NCBI GenBank assembly: GCA_002431305.1
Contig: DJEG01000128.1
Coordinates: forward strand, 28,555 to 60,166
Reading direction: 5' to 3'
Origin: Ruminococcaceae bacterium UBA5904
GTDB taxonomy: Bacteria > Bacillota > Clostridia > Oscillospirales > Acutalibacteraceae
DNA: 31,612 bases
In this document: positions 6,438-14,654 of the stretch, one piece after another
How the letters are laid out: each line of letters starts with the position of its first letter
Numbering within the stretch: the first letter of the stretch is position 1
Made by a program: the position numbers and the translations under genes
Notes under the pieces: generated by a model
What the model was told of the DNA's origin: nothing
Database searches by the model: none
The model's input: only the letters and a program-made list of their open reading frames with translations

Positions 6438-9140
6438 TTAAAAAAGTTCGGGGCTGAGTCTCGCTGAAAATCTCAGTGCGCTTCTCGCTTCCGACGCGGA
6501 TATCTTACCGTCAGAATTCAAATCACCGGCGGACAGACCCATAGAGTTCGCATTATCGAGCTTTGAAGCAATTCTGAGCATTGTGCGTGCGTCCGCGGCG
6601 GTTATTTTACCGTCGGAGTTTACGTCGCCCATAACTATTATTACATATTTTTCATCGAAAAACGTAAGAACATTGCCGTTTTTTATCAGTGAGCTCTGTG
6701 CCGAATCCAAAACGGAGGAAACAAACTGCGAATCAAAATCCTGCTGTGTGATTCCGCCCGCTTTCGGAGGTTTAACCTTTATAATCTTATTCTCGTAATC
6801 TACCGTAATATAGCTTCCGCTGACGGTTTCAAGTCCCGTGTTTTCATTGTCGGAAGGCTTGTCATTATCCGTCGAAGGTTCGGTATTGTCAGGCTTTTCC
6901 GTTACCGAAGTATCAGGCTCGGGCTTTGTTACAGGCTCAGGATTTGTTACGGGTTCAGGATTCGTTACGGGTTCAGGCTTTGTTACAGGCTCAGGATTTG
7001 TTACGGGTTCAGGATTCGTTACGGGTTCAGGGTCTGTTACAGGCTCGGGATTTGTTGACGGCTCGGGATCTGTTACCGGCTCGGGCTTTGTTGACGGCTC
7101 CTCAGCCGAGCAGACCGTACAAATACCGTTTTCAAACGAATGTCCGAGCGCGGGAATTACTTTAGGCTGTGAAATAACTTCTCCGCACAATGAGCAGACG
7201 ACAGTTCCGGTGCTTCCGTTCTGCGTGCATGTCGGTGCAGTTTCACCGCGGGTCTCAGTCTTTTCATGACTGCACTCTGTCGGAGCTTCGGAGTCGGAAT
7301 CCGTATAGTCAGCCCAAAGAAAAACATTTTCCTTTCCGTTTTCCGTCCACAACGGAGAAACAGACGAGTCGGAAACAAAGCTGTATTTATCAAAACGCGT
7401 ATCGATATTAAAAACAATCTCTGCAAAAATATATTGATTTTCGGCATTTCCGTCGGGCATAAATCTCAGCTGAAGGTAATTTCCGCTCGAACCGGCCTGT
7501 ATACTTCCCGAGCATGCGTCATCAGGCATATTAAGTTCGGAAAAAGATAAGCCGTTCGGAATCGTAAATCCGGTTACGACAGACGATGCAAAATCTGCAT
7601 TTTTTGCGCCTACAGTAAGCGTATACGTATTATTTTCTTCGTCAATCGACGATTTAAACCACGCGCACGGGCTTTGCATACCGCATCTTTTACATACTCC
7701 GTCAGAAAAATCATGACCGAGAGGTTCTGCATATTCGCCCTCGTCCAATACGGCATGACATTCTGAACAGTATTTTATTCCCTTGATACCAGATTTCGTA
7801 CAGGTCGGCTCTATATCCTTCGTTTTTGCAGACGAATGAGAATATACTCCGGTTTTTAATGATTTGAGAGCACATGCGGGATTAATATAATAGTTCGTTA
7901 AACTGCTTCCGTCGCCTGCGTACCATACGACGTTCATCTGCGAATCAACCGTCGGCTGACAGTCGGAGAGAACGAGAAATTTACTGTGTTCAATATCTCC
8001 GATACGATTTCCGTTCGAATCAATAAAACAATACGCAGTCTGAATCTCGTCGGAAACATTACTTCTCCGGTTCCACATCAGGGCAAAAAGATTATCGTTT
8101 ATTTTAACAAGTCTCGGCGTGTATCCGGCCGCCGAAGAATCGTACGACGTTATTCTAACCGTATTAACCGCATTTAAATTCTTATCGGCAACAGCGAGAT
8201 AAATATCTCCGTGATAGTCTGAATAATATCCGTTTTCATTTCTGTCTGTTTTTGAATATGAGACAAGAACATTCGAATCCGTAATCTCCATGCCTCCGAC
8301 GCTGATACCCGTTTCATTGTCTCCGGCGTTACCGGCAATGTCAACGAGGGTTAACACCCCGACTTTACCCGAAACCGAACCAAGCATGCCCTTCGTGAGG
8401 ACTACGGCACGGGGGTTCGCGTCACCGTGGTCGACTCTGTAAACGCCGGAATTATCAACTTTTATAAATTGATTAAACGAGTGGCTGACATATCCTGTTT
8501 CTATATTCCAGACCCTGCTTGCCGAATCATTCAGACTCATTGATTCCTCATTAATCATAAAAGTCATGTTTGCCTGATGATTATGTCCGTCTTTACTTGT
8601 ATACATAAGATGCGACGTATGAATATACAGCATACCGTCGTACTCGTCCACACGCAGACATCCCGAATCAAACGGCGTATGCGTATTTATTCCTGAAATA
8701 TCGCATATACCGAGCGTGTTAAAATCCTTAGAATACTTTACAACACTTACAACCGTTACTTCGTCGGATTCATCGGGGTTGTCCTGACCAAAAACAGCAA
8801 AGTTATATTTTTCACCTGCAAAAAAACCTCCGAAAAGTGGAAGCGGAGCGTCAAGTGCCTTTTCGGAAATAACATTGCCGTCCAAATCAGAAACGGAAAC
8901 AGCAAGTTTTCCGTTTGAAAAATACACTCTGACAAAATTACCGTCCGAAATGTAAACATATGAATTACTAACGCTCGACCACTTTGTGCTCGCCGCTCCG
9001 ATCCCGGTATAATCCCCCGAATATTCGTTGTTCAAAACCGGATTTTCATCCTGTGCAAATATCGGCGTAAAAACAGCCGACGAAAGAATAAGGCATAATG
9101 TGAGCAGAAAAACAATCGCTTTTTTTATAATATTATGCAT
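6438..9140 (-). CDS. Secreted multi-domain protein with type I dockerin
   Basis: 900-residue exported protein. A signal peptide (MHNIIKKAIVFLLTLCLIL..., cleavage near AQD at about 30) follows an AGGAGG site 7 bases before the ATG at 9140; the frame is open upstream to 9374 but has no comparable site. Residues about 30-430 form an unrecognised, beta-rich, possibly propeller-like region. Next come a Cys module (about 440-490, with CSEC and CKRC), a beta-rich segment (about 495-620), a second Cys module (about 630-680, CSLC and CTVC), ten xPEPxT repeats (685-744), and a C-terminal dockerin with two calcium loops, DVNSDGKITAADAR and DLNSDGKISASEAR. The dockerin should bind a cohesin on a scaffoldin or cell surface. 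No catalytic domain is evident, so a binding or structural role is possible. Monocistronic by promoter and terminator. Confidence 0.88.
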   Translation of the reverse strand: MHNIIKKAIVFLLTLCLILSSAVFTPIFAQDENPVLNNEYSGDYTGIGAASTKWSSVSNSYVYISDGNFVRVYFSNGKLAVSVSDLDGNVISEKALDAPLPLFGGFFAGEKYNFAVFGQDNPDESDEVTVVSVVKYSKDFNTLGICDISGINTHTPFDSGCLRVDEYDGMLYIHTSHLMYTSKDGHNHQANMTFMINEESMSLNDSASRVWNIETGYVSHSFNQFIKVDNSGVYRVDHGDANPRAVVLTKGMLGSVSGKVGVLTLVDIAGNAGDNETGISVGGMEITDSNVLVSYSKTDRNENGYYSDYHGDIYLAVADKNLNAVNTVRITSYDSSAAGYTPRLVKINDNLFALMWNRRSNVSDEIQTAYCFIDSNGNRIGDIEHSKFLVLSDCQPTVDSQMNVVWYAGDGSSLTNYYINPACALKSLKTGVYSHSSAKTKDIEPTCTKSGIKGIKYCSECHAVLDEGEYAEPLGHDFSDGVCKRCGMQSPCAWFKSSIDEENNTYTLTVGAKNADFASSVVTGFTIPNGLSFSELNMPDDACSGSIQAGSSGNYLQLRFMPDGNAENQYIFAEIVFNIDTRFDKYSFVSDSSVSPLWTENGKENVFLWADYTDSDSEAPTECSHEKTETRGETAPTCTQNGSTGTVVCSLCGEVISQPKVIPALGHSFENGICTVCSAEEPSTKPEPVTDPEPSTNPEPVTDPEPVTNPEPVTNPEPVTKPEPVTNPEPVTNPEPVTKPEPDTSVTEKPDNTEPSTDNDKPSDNENTGLETVSGSYITVDYENKIIKVKPPKAGGITQQDFDSQFVSSVLDSAQSSLIKNGNVLTFFDEKYVIIVMGDVNSDGKITAADARTMLRIASKLDNANSMGLSAGDLNSDGKISASEARSALRFSARLSPELF
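6909..7088 (-). repeat. ten tandem 18-base units encoding xPEPxT linker
   Basis: Within the dockerin gene, ten in-frame 18-base units encode KPEPVT, DPEPST, NPEPVT and variants. This is a Pro/Glu-rich extended linker between the second Cys module and the pre-dockerin region. Confidence 0.95.
6922..7029. repeat. perfect 54-base tandem duplication inside the linker
   Basis: Bases 6922-6975 are repeated exactly as 6976-7029. Each copy covers three 18-base units that differ among themselves, so the identity points to a recent unit-of-three duplication. Confidence 0.9.
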
Positions 9141-9197
9141 ATGTATCCCTCCTGAAATCAGTAAATGTAATACAAAATTCGATACATTCCGAAATAT

Positions 9198-9227
9198 ATT
9201 ATATAAAAGATGTATAACATCCATCAA
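9198..9227 (-). promoter_or_regulatory. candidate promoter of the dockerin gene
   Basis: Minus strand TTGATG (9227-9222), 18-base spacer, TATAAT (9203-9198), about 58 bases before the start. The remainder of 9141-9370 holds an AT-rich leader and the leuS terminator. Confidence 0.55.
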
Positions 9228-9280
9228 CAGATATAAGAACAATTTGTAAACTTTATGTGAACATTTTTTTAATACACAAA

Positions 9281-9324
9281 AACCGCGGCGAAAACGAAAA
9301 ATGCATTCCGTTTTCTCCGCGGTT
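9281..9324 (-). terminator. terminator of leuS operon
   Basis: Stem AACCGCGG-x-GAAAACG / CGTTTTC-x-CCGCGGTT with one internal mismatch, followed on the minus strand by TTTTTGTG; about 50 bases after the leuS stop codon. Confidence 0.85.
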
Positions 9325-9370
9325 ATTGTCATTTTGAAGTTCGGGTATTTTAATATTCCCGAGCGCCTTA

Positions 9371-11776
9371 TCATTTTGCTACGATATTTACAAGTTTGCC
9401 GGGAACATAAAGCTCCTTGACAATGTTCTTGCCTGCAATTTCGGCTTTTATGGTCTCGTCCTCTTTTGCAAGAGCAATAACTTCTTCGGCTGAAAGCGAA
9501 ACGTCTATGTTCATTCTCGCTCTGATTTTACCGCATATCTGAACAACGATTTCAACGCTGTCAGCTACGCACTTAGCCTCGTCGTATTCGGGCCAAGACT
9601 GCGCGGTAACCGTACCGCCGAAATTGAGAACGCTCCACTCCTCCTCAGTAACATGGGGTGCGAACGGATTAAGAAGGATAAGTAATGTTTTAAGCTCGCC
9701 CTTCGTAATCGAACCCTTGTCGTATATCTCGTTGAGAACCGTCATAAACGCGGCAATCGCCGTATTGAACTTCATGTTCTCGATATCCTCGGAAACTTTC
9801 TTAATGAGCTTATGCATGGAAGCTTCAAGCTCTTTCGAATATTCGTCGGAATCGGTTACAATCTCCTGAAGGTTCCATATTCTGTCTATGAACCTCTTAC
9901 AGCCCTTAACACTGCTTTCGGACCACGGAGCGGCCTTCTCATAGTCGCCCATAAAAAGAACGTAGGTTCTTAAAACGTCCGCGCCGTACTGGTCGACAAC
10001 CTCGTTCGGGTCAACGACATTGCCCTTCGACTTACTCATCTTGTCGCCGTCGGGACCTAAGATAAGTCCCTGCGCGGTTCTCTTAGCATAGGGTTCGTCA
10101 TAGGGAACTACGCCGATATCATAGAGGAACTTATGCCAGAATCTCGAATAAATAAGATGTCTGGTTACGTGCTCCATACCGCCGTTATACCAGTCTACCT
10201 GACCCCAGTATTTAAGTTTATCCGGGTCTGCAATCGCGTTGGGATTGTGCGGGTCGATATATCTTAAGAAATACCACGACGAACCCGCCCACTGGGGCAT
10301 GGTGTCCGTCTCGCGCTTAGCGTCGCCGCCGCATTTCGGGCATTTACAGTTTACGAACGAATCAATTTTAGCAAGCGGACTCTGTCCGTCCTGTCCGGGT
10401 TCAAAATTCTCAATATTGGGCAGTTTAAGCGGAAGCTCATCATAGGGAACGGGAACTATTCCGCACTTCGGGCAGTGAACGATGGGGATCGGCTCACCCC
10501 AGTATCTCTGACGGTTGAACGCCCAGTCCTTCATTTTATACTGAACGCCTTTTCTGCCTATTCCATGCTCCTCAAGATATTCGAGAACTTTTGCAATCGA
10601 ATCCTTTTTATTCGTATATCCGTTGAGGAATCCGGAGTTAACCATTTCTCCGTCGCCGGTGTAGGCTTCTTTCGAAATGTCTCCGCCTTTAATAACCTCT
10701 ATTATGTCAACACCGAACTTCTTCGCAAAGTCATAGTCTCTCTGATCGTGCGCAGGAACCGCCATGATAGCTCCTGTACCGTAGCCCATCATTACGTAGT
10801 CGGAAATGAATATCGGAATCTCCTTGCCGTTGAGAGGGTTAATTGCCGAGAAACCGTTAAGACGAACTCCGGTTTTATCCTTTATGAGCTGTGTCCTCTC
10901 AAATTCTGTCTTTTTAGCGCATTCTGCTCTGTATGACTCTACCTCTGAGAAATTCGAAATCATATCCTTATATTTGTCAATAAGAGGATGTTCGGGAGCC
11001 ATAACCATGAACGTTACGCCGAAAAGCGTATCGGGGCGGGTTGTGTATATTTCGAGCTTTTCGTCGGTGTCCTTAACCTTGAAATCAACAAACGCGCCCG
11101 TGGACTTGCCTATCCAGTTGATCTGCTGAAGCTTGATATTCGGCAGATAATCGACTCTGTTAAGACCCTCTAAAAGTCTGTCTGCGTATGCGGTAATGCG
11201 AAGATACCAAACGTCCTTTGACTTCTGAACGATCTCGGAATGACAGATATCGCAGTGACCGCCCTGCGAGTCCTCGTTGGAAAGAACGACCTTGCACGAC
11301 GGGCAGTAGTTTACGAGGGTCTTGTCTCTGAAAACGAGACCCTTTTCGAACATTTTAAGGAATATCCACTGTGTCCATTTATAATAGTCCTCCTGCGTGG
11401 TGTCTATTACTCTCGTCCAGTCGAACGAGAAACCGACTCTCTTAAGCTGGTCGGAGAACTTTGCGATATTCATATCGGTAACTTTTCTCGGATGTATACC
11501 TGTTTTTATAGCGTAGTTCTCGGTGGGAAGTCCGTACGCGTCAAAGCCTATCGGGAAGAGAACGTTATAGCCCTGAAGCCTTCTTTTTCTTGAAATAACT
11601 TCAAGTCCCGAGTATGCCTTTATATGTCCGACGTGCATACCCGCGCCGGAGGGATAAGGGAACTCAACGAGTCCGTAAAATTTCGGTTTCTCTGAATTAT
11701 CGACAGCATGGAACGCTCCCAATTCCTCCCATTTTTTTTGCCATTTGGGTTCAACGGTTTTAAAATCGTAGTACAT
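9371..11776 (-). CDS. leuS: Leucyl-tRNA synthetase
   Basis: Charges tRNA-Leu with leucine. At 801 residues it is normal for a bacterial LeuRS. It shows the class I HIGH equivalent HVGH (48-51), a zinc-type Cys set (C158-C161 and C175-C178), the CP1 editing domain with TTRPDT (245-250) and the editing-site aspartates in VPAHDQRDYDF (D344, D347), further Cys pairs (C435-C438, C479-C482), the GSSWYFLRY catalytic core, KMSKS (579-583) and a C-terminal tRNA-binding region. The ATG has AAGGAGA about 6 bases upstream. It is the last gene of nadD-yqeK-rsfS-leuS, 35 bases after rsfS, with no leader of its own, so its amino-acid control probably comes from the T-box far upstream. Confidence 0.98.
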   Translation of the reverse strand: MYYDFKTVEPKWQKKWEELGAFHAVDNSEKPKFYGLVEFPYPSGAGMHVGHIKAYSGLEVISRKRRLQGYNVLFPIGFDAYGLPTENYAIKTGIHPRKVTDMNIAKFSDQLKRVGFSFDWTRVIDTTQEDYYKWTQWIFLKMFEKGLVFRDKTLVNYCPSCKVVLSNEDSQGGHCDICHSEIVQKSKDVWYLRITAYADRLLEGLNRVDYLPNIKLQQINWIGKSTGAFVDFKVKDTDEKLEIYTTRPDTLFGVTFMVMAPEHPLIDKYKDMISNFSEVESYRAECAKKTEFERTQLIKDKTGVRLNGFSAINPLNGKEIPIFISDYVMMGYGTGAIMAVPAHDQRDYDFAKKFGVDIIEVIKGGDISKEAYTGDGEMVNSGFLNGYTNKKDSIAKVLEYLEEHGIGRKGVQYKMKDWAFNRQRYWGEPIPIVHCPKCGIVPVPYDELPLKLPNIENFEPGQDGQSPLAKIDSFVNCKCPKCGGDAKRETDTMPQWAGSSWYFLRYIDPHNPNAIADPDKLKYWGQVDWYNGGMEHVTRHLIYSRFWHKFLYDIGVVPYDEPYAKRTAQGLILGPDGDKMSKSKGNVVDPNEVVDQYGADVLRTYVLFMGDYEKAAPWSESSVKGCKRFIDRIWNLQEIVTDSDEYSKELEASMHKLIKKVSEDIENMKFNTAIAAFMTVLNEIYDKGSITKGELKTLLILLNPFAPHVTEEEWSVLNFGGTVTAQSWPEYDEAKCVADSVEIVVQICGKIRARMNIDVSLSAEEVIALAKEDETIKAEIAGKNIVKELYVPGKLVNIVAK

Positions 11777-11811
11777 ATCTATTCTCCTTAAGCAATATAT
11801 AACATTTATAA

Positions 11812-12162
11812 TCAGCCGATATCGCCGAATTCAATTTCCTCTGCGTCCGACCACAGTCTTTCGAGGTCGTAATACGCTCTCTGTTCAGGAGTGAATACAT
11901 GAAGAACAACGTCGCCGTAGTCTATGAGAATCCAGCCCGTAGCCTTACCCTCTATGTTTTTAGGCTCAATACCGAGTTCGGACGAAACCGTGTCCTCGAC
12001 CTCCTCACACAGGGAACGTACGTGGGTGTTGGATGTGCCGGAAGCGATTATGAAATAATCGGCAATAACAGTCAGTTCGTCGATTTTTATAGCCTTAATT
12101 TTTTCTGCTTTCTTTTTGTCAAGCACGTGAACTATTTTGTCAACAAGCGTGTATGAGTCCAT
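11812..12162 (-). CDS. rsfS: Ribosomal silencing factor RsfS (Iojap/YbeB family)
   Basis: Binds ribosomal protein L14 (uL14) and blocks joining of the subunits, lowering translation during nutrient shortage. At 116 residues it is the usual length, with the family core [18 protein letters not shown] and the ending [29 protein letters not shown]. It starts directly after the yqeK stop with no gap, so translation is coupled. Lying between yqeK and leuS it is under the same T-box-controlled transcript. Confidence 0.96.
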   Translation of the reverse strand: [116 protein letters not shown]

Positions 12163-12738
12163 TTATTCGATTCCTTTCAATAAAATATCGTTGTAAGCGT
12201 CAATCGTATCGGGGTGTATCGGCTTAAGAGCATTGCACAGCTCGTCAATCGTAAATCTTAACCCCTCAGTCATGGCTTCGTCGAGACTTATCTGCGCCTT
12301 TTCACGCATCTCCTCGACTCCGTTATAGTTTCTGTCTGCGGAAATAAAGTCGGCGGTAAAAAGCACTTTTTCAAGTTCGGTCATCCCGGCACGTCCCGTC
12401 GTATGGTAACGGATTGCGGAAATAACGTCCTCGTCGTCTATTTCGAGTTCGTATTTACAGTAAACGCTTCCCGCTATCGCGTGCCAGAGTTTCGGACTTT
12501 TCTTTTCGAGTTCGGTAAGCTGAACGCCGTATTTTTCGAACAGAGCGAACGTCTCCTCTTTATCCGCATTCTTCATGATATCGTGGAGAAGTCCCGCCTC
12601 GTATGCCTTCTTTTCGTCAGCGCCGTATTTCCTCGCAAGTTCAGCCGACGTTTCCGATACGTTTATAGAATGAACGTATCGATATTCGTCGAGCTTTTCG
12701 CGCAGAATCGCTCTGTATGTTTCATACTTGTTTTTCAC
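12163..12738 (-). CDS. yqeK: HD-domain symmetrical Ap4A hydrolase, YqeK family
   Basis: HD-superfamily phosphohydrolase. YqeK members have been shown to cleave diadenosine tetraphosphate (Ap4A) symmetrically to two ADP. Metal-binding residues visible are the H of YVHSINV, the HD of AGLLHDIMKN, the H of LWHAIAGSV, RYHTTG, and D in FTADFISADR. The start chosen is GTG at 12738 because GGCGGGG lies 8 bases before it (191 residues). A TTG at 12759 extends the frame by seven residues but has no good site. The gene overlaps the end of nadD by 17 bases and abuts rsfS, the order conserved in Firmicutes. Ap4A forms as a by-product of aminoacyl-tRNA synthetases, which fits its place with leuS. Confidence 0.9.
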   Translation of the reverse strand: MKNKYETYRAILREKLDEYRYVHSINVSETSAELARKYGADEKKAYEAGLLHDIMKNADKEETFALFEKYGVQLTELEKKSPKLWHAIAGSVYCKYELEIDDEDVISAIRYHTTGRAGMTELEKVLFTADFISADRNYNGVEEMREKAQISLDEAMTEGLRFTIDELCNALKPIHPDTIDAYNDILLKGIE

Positions 12739-13333
12739 GGTACAATCCCCGCCTCTCAATATATTTTTTTACGCCCTCGGGTACAAGATTGGAAATATCG
12801 CACCCGTTTTTTACGTATTGTCTGACCTGCGTTGAGCTTATCTCCAACGGCAAAACGGGACAAATCATAATTTTTTCGGGGCGCTTTATAACCAAACGCG
12901 CATATTCTGTGAGTTCATCGGAACAAACATCGTTCTCCCGGCTCATAGCGCACAGCGTAACGTTATCAAGAATTATATTATAATCCTTCCATTTATCGAA
13001 ACTTAAAAGCATATCGGAACCTGTAAACAAAAACAGCTCGTCGTCCGGATATATTTTTTTTAATTCGCGGACGGTATCGACGGAGTAGCTTTTTCCCTCT
13101 CTTTTAAGCTCTATATCGGAAACGAAATATTTATCGTATTTTTCAAAAGCGATACGGCACATGTTAAGCCTGTCCGAATCCGAAATACCGCCGTTATCCT
13201 CCTTAAAAGGAGAAACCCTCGCGGGAATTATAAACAGTCTGTCAAGTTTCATTATATCGGACATGCGCTCGGCAAGATAGATATGACCGTTGTGCACGGG
13301 GTTGAAACTTCCTCCGAAAATACCGGTTCTCAT
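12722..13333 (-). CDS. nadD: Nicotinate-nucleotide adenylyltransferase
   Basis: Joins nicotinate mononucleotide and ATP to make deamido-NAD, the committed step shared by de novo and salvage NAD synthesis. At 203 residues it has the nucleotidyltransferase signature GIFGGSFNPVHNGH with the HxGH motif at 14-17 and the C-terminal ISSTQVR (SSTxxR) motif. GGAGG stands 7 bases before the ATG. It is the first gene after the T-box terminator, so its expression should depend on antitermination. This arrangement links NAD synthesis to charging of a tRNA, probably tRNA-Leu. Confidence 0.96.
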   Translation of the reverse strand: MRTGIFGGSFNPVHNGHIYLAERMSDIMKLDRLFIIPARVSPFKEDNGGISDSDRLNMCRIAFEKYDKYFVSDIELKREGKSYSVDTVRELKKIYPDDELFLFTGSDMLLSFDKWKDYNIILDNVTLCAMSRENDVCSDELTEYARLVIKRPEKIMICPVLPLEISSTQVRQYVKNGCDISNLVPEGVKKYIERRGLYREKQV

Positions 13334-13344
13334 ATATGCCTCCG

Positions 13345-13595
13345 AATTAAAAAATCCCTCAGGAACAAAGTCCTAAGGGACGAATAAATATCCGCGGTAC
13401 CACCCAAATTCAGCGGATAAAATCCGCTCTCCAGGATCTATAACGGGATCAAACGCCGTACCCTATGATTTCAGGCGCGGAGCTCAGGAATGAGTTATAC
13501 GCATAAACATCGCTGTCGGCTCGCACCGTTCGCCGACTCTCTGAAAGACCCGAATATGCCTTGTTTCCGTCATTGCCTTTGAATATACCTATTTG
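13345..13595 (-). promoter_or_regulatory. T-box leader, probably leucine-responsive
   Basis: On the minus strand the T-box core GGGTGGTACCGCGG (about 13391-13404) pairs with the acceptor end of uncharged tRNA and is followed by a terminator. Upstream are the Stem I marks: AGAGAG, a TCGGC/GCCGA hairpin enclosing GGTGCGAG, then TAACTCATTCCTGAGC, which fits the usual specifier-A-xxx-CCTGAG arrangement with CTC (Leu, 13494-13492) as the specifier. Overlapping TAT or ATA triplets are alternatives. Leucine fits leuS, the only synthetase gene downstream. The leader regulates nadD-yqeK-rsfS-leuS. Confidence 0.93.
13351..13380 (-). terminator. T-box attenuator terminator
   Basis: Minus-strand stem TCCCTTAGGA / TCCTGAGGGA with a short loop followed by TTTTTT. 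It ends about 17 bases before the nadD start codon and is mutually exclusive with the T-box antiterminator. Confidence 0.88.
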
Positions 13596-13601
13596 AAAAT
13601 G

Positions 13602-13630
13602 ATTTTACCACAAAAAAACGCAAGAGTCAA
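13602..13630 (-). promoter_or_regulatory. promoter of the T-box / nadD-leuS operon
   Basis: Minus strand TTGACT (13630-13625), 17-base spacer, TAAAAT (13607-13602). It sits immediately after the yhbY stop codon and starts transcription at about 13595. Confidence 0.82.
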
Positions 13631-13633
13631 GGA

Positions 13634-14053
13634 TTAATTGTTCGCATTTCTTGCTCTCTTGGCCGCGGCGGCAAGCCGTCTCTGCTTCTCCATTTTTGAA
13701 GCCTTCTTCGACTTTACAACAGGCTTTTCTTCAAACCTCGAAACGTGTTTTTTCATTTCGGGCTTCTTCTCGGTCTTTCTGTGAAGCTCGGGGTTATATC
13801 TGTACAGAACGATTACTCCGCCGATAACCTGAACGACGTCTGCGCCCGTAGCCTCGGCGAGTTTGTCCGCCGCCTGTCTCGGAGTGTCGGGCGAAGTCTC
13901 TACGAGAACCTTAAGTTTAATAAGCTCGCGGGTGTTCAGCGCACCGTCGGTCGCATCTATAAGAGCGTCTGACAGTCCGCCCTTGCCGTACTGAAACAGA
14001 ACCTCTAATTTATTTGCCTGCGCTCTGAGCGAGGCTCTTTCTTTACTTGTCAT
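13634..14053 (-). CDS. yhbY: YhbY-family RNA-binding protein (CRM domain)
   Basis: Ribosome-associated RNA-binding protein linked to large-subunit assembly. The single CRM domain covers about residues 1-95 (LRAQANKLEVLFQYGKGG at the start, TGADVVQVIGGVIVLYRYN at the end). About 45 further residues form a Lys/Arg-rich tail that is longer than in many homologues and probably adds nonspecific RNA binding. It starts 10 bases after rdgB ends and closes the long cluster; the T-box promoter follows at once. In many Firmicutes yhbY directly precedes nadD, an order kept here but split by the leader. Confidence 0.9.
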   Translation of the reverse strand: MTSKERASLRAQANKLEVLFQYGKGGLSDALIDATDGALNTRELIKLKVLVETSPDTPRQAADKLAEATGADVVQVIGGVIVLYRYNPELHRKTEKKPEMKKHVSRFEEKPVVKSKKASKMEKQRRLAAAAKRARNANN

Positions 14054-14063
14054 TTTATACCTC

Positions 14064-14654
14064 TTAAATATAATCTTTGATTTTCTCGCTGAATAAGCGC
14101 AGAGACTTGCCCCTGTGACTTACGACGTCCTTTTCTTCGCCCGAAAGTTCGGCAAAGCTCTTATCGCCTACATAGAATATCGGGTCAAATCCGAATCCGC
14201 CCGCGCCCTTCGGCTCGTATCCTATGTACCCTTCGCACGTCTGCTCGACTTCTAAAACTCTGCCGTCGGGAAAAACACAGCAGACTGCGCTTACAAACCG
14301 CGCCGTTCTTTTCTCTCTCGGCACGTTTTCGAGTTCTTTTAAAAGCGTATTAATTTTAACGTCGTAGGGAACGTCGTGACCGCCCGCATATCTTGCGGAA
14401 TGAACGCCGGGACGTCCGCCGAGAGCGTCGACGACGAGACCCGAATCGTCCGCAACACAGACCATGCTGCTCTCCTTACAGCCCGACTCAGCTTTTATTC
14501 TCGCGTTTTCTCTGAAAGTTTCGCCGGTTTCCTCCGCGTCTGTAAGCGTAATTCCTACGTCCTCGCTTCTGACGGCGTCTATGCCGAGAGGTGCGAGAAT
14601 TCTTTTAAATTCAACGCACTTATGCTCATTATGAGTTGCTATTAAAAATTTCAT
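14064..14654 (-). CDS. rdgB: XTP/dITP diphosphatase (Ham1/RdgB)
   Basis: Hydrolyses non-canonical purine nucleotides (ITP, dITP, XTP) to monophosphates and keeps them out of nucleic acids. The 196-residue protein begins with the family FLIATHNEHKCVEFKRIL, has VADDSGLVVDALGGRPGVHSARYAG, the catalytic-site GFGFDPIFY, and ends with SHRGKSLR. All expected motifs are present. Its ATG overlaps the stop of a 66-residue ORF (ATGA arrangement), and AAGGGCGAT upstream serves as the ribosome binding site, so it is probably translationally coupled to that ORF. Confidence 0.96.
   Translation of the reverse strand: MKFLIATHNEHKCVEFKRILAPLGIDAVRSEDVGITLTDAEETGETFRENARIKAESGCKESSMVCVADDSGLVVDALGGRPGVHSARYAGGHDVPYDVKINTLLKELENVPREKRTARFVSAVCCVFPDGRVLEVEQTCEGYIGYEPKGAGGFGFDPIFYVGDKSFAELSGEEKDVVSHRGKSLRLFSEKIKDYI

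Noticed and set aside
6909..7088. Short regular repeats that might be a CRISPR array
   Set aside because: The 18-base units are contiguous without spacers and encode an in-frame Pro/Glu linker.
6838..7269. Plus-strand frame with repeated GSGFVT units
   Set aside because: It is the complement of the PEPxT linker of the dockerin protein; the periodicity comes from that repeat.
9141..9374. 78-codon upstream extension of the dockerin gene frame
   Set aside because: It overlaps leuS and its terminator and lies upstream of the promoter. The AGGAGG site and signal peptide fix the start at 9140.
10475..10936. 153-codon plus-strand frame inside leuS
   Set aside because: It is antisense to the LeuRS editing and catalytic domains, with no ribosome binding site or recognisable motif.
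11777..11811. A separate T-box or promoter directly before leuS
   Set aside because: The gap is only 35 bases and carries a ribosome binding site but no leader structure or promoter hexamers.
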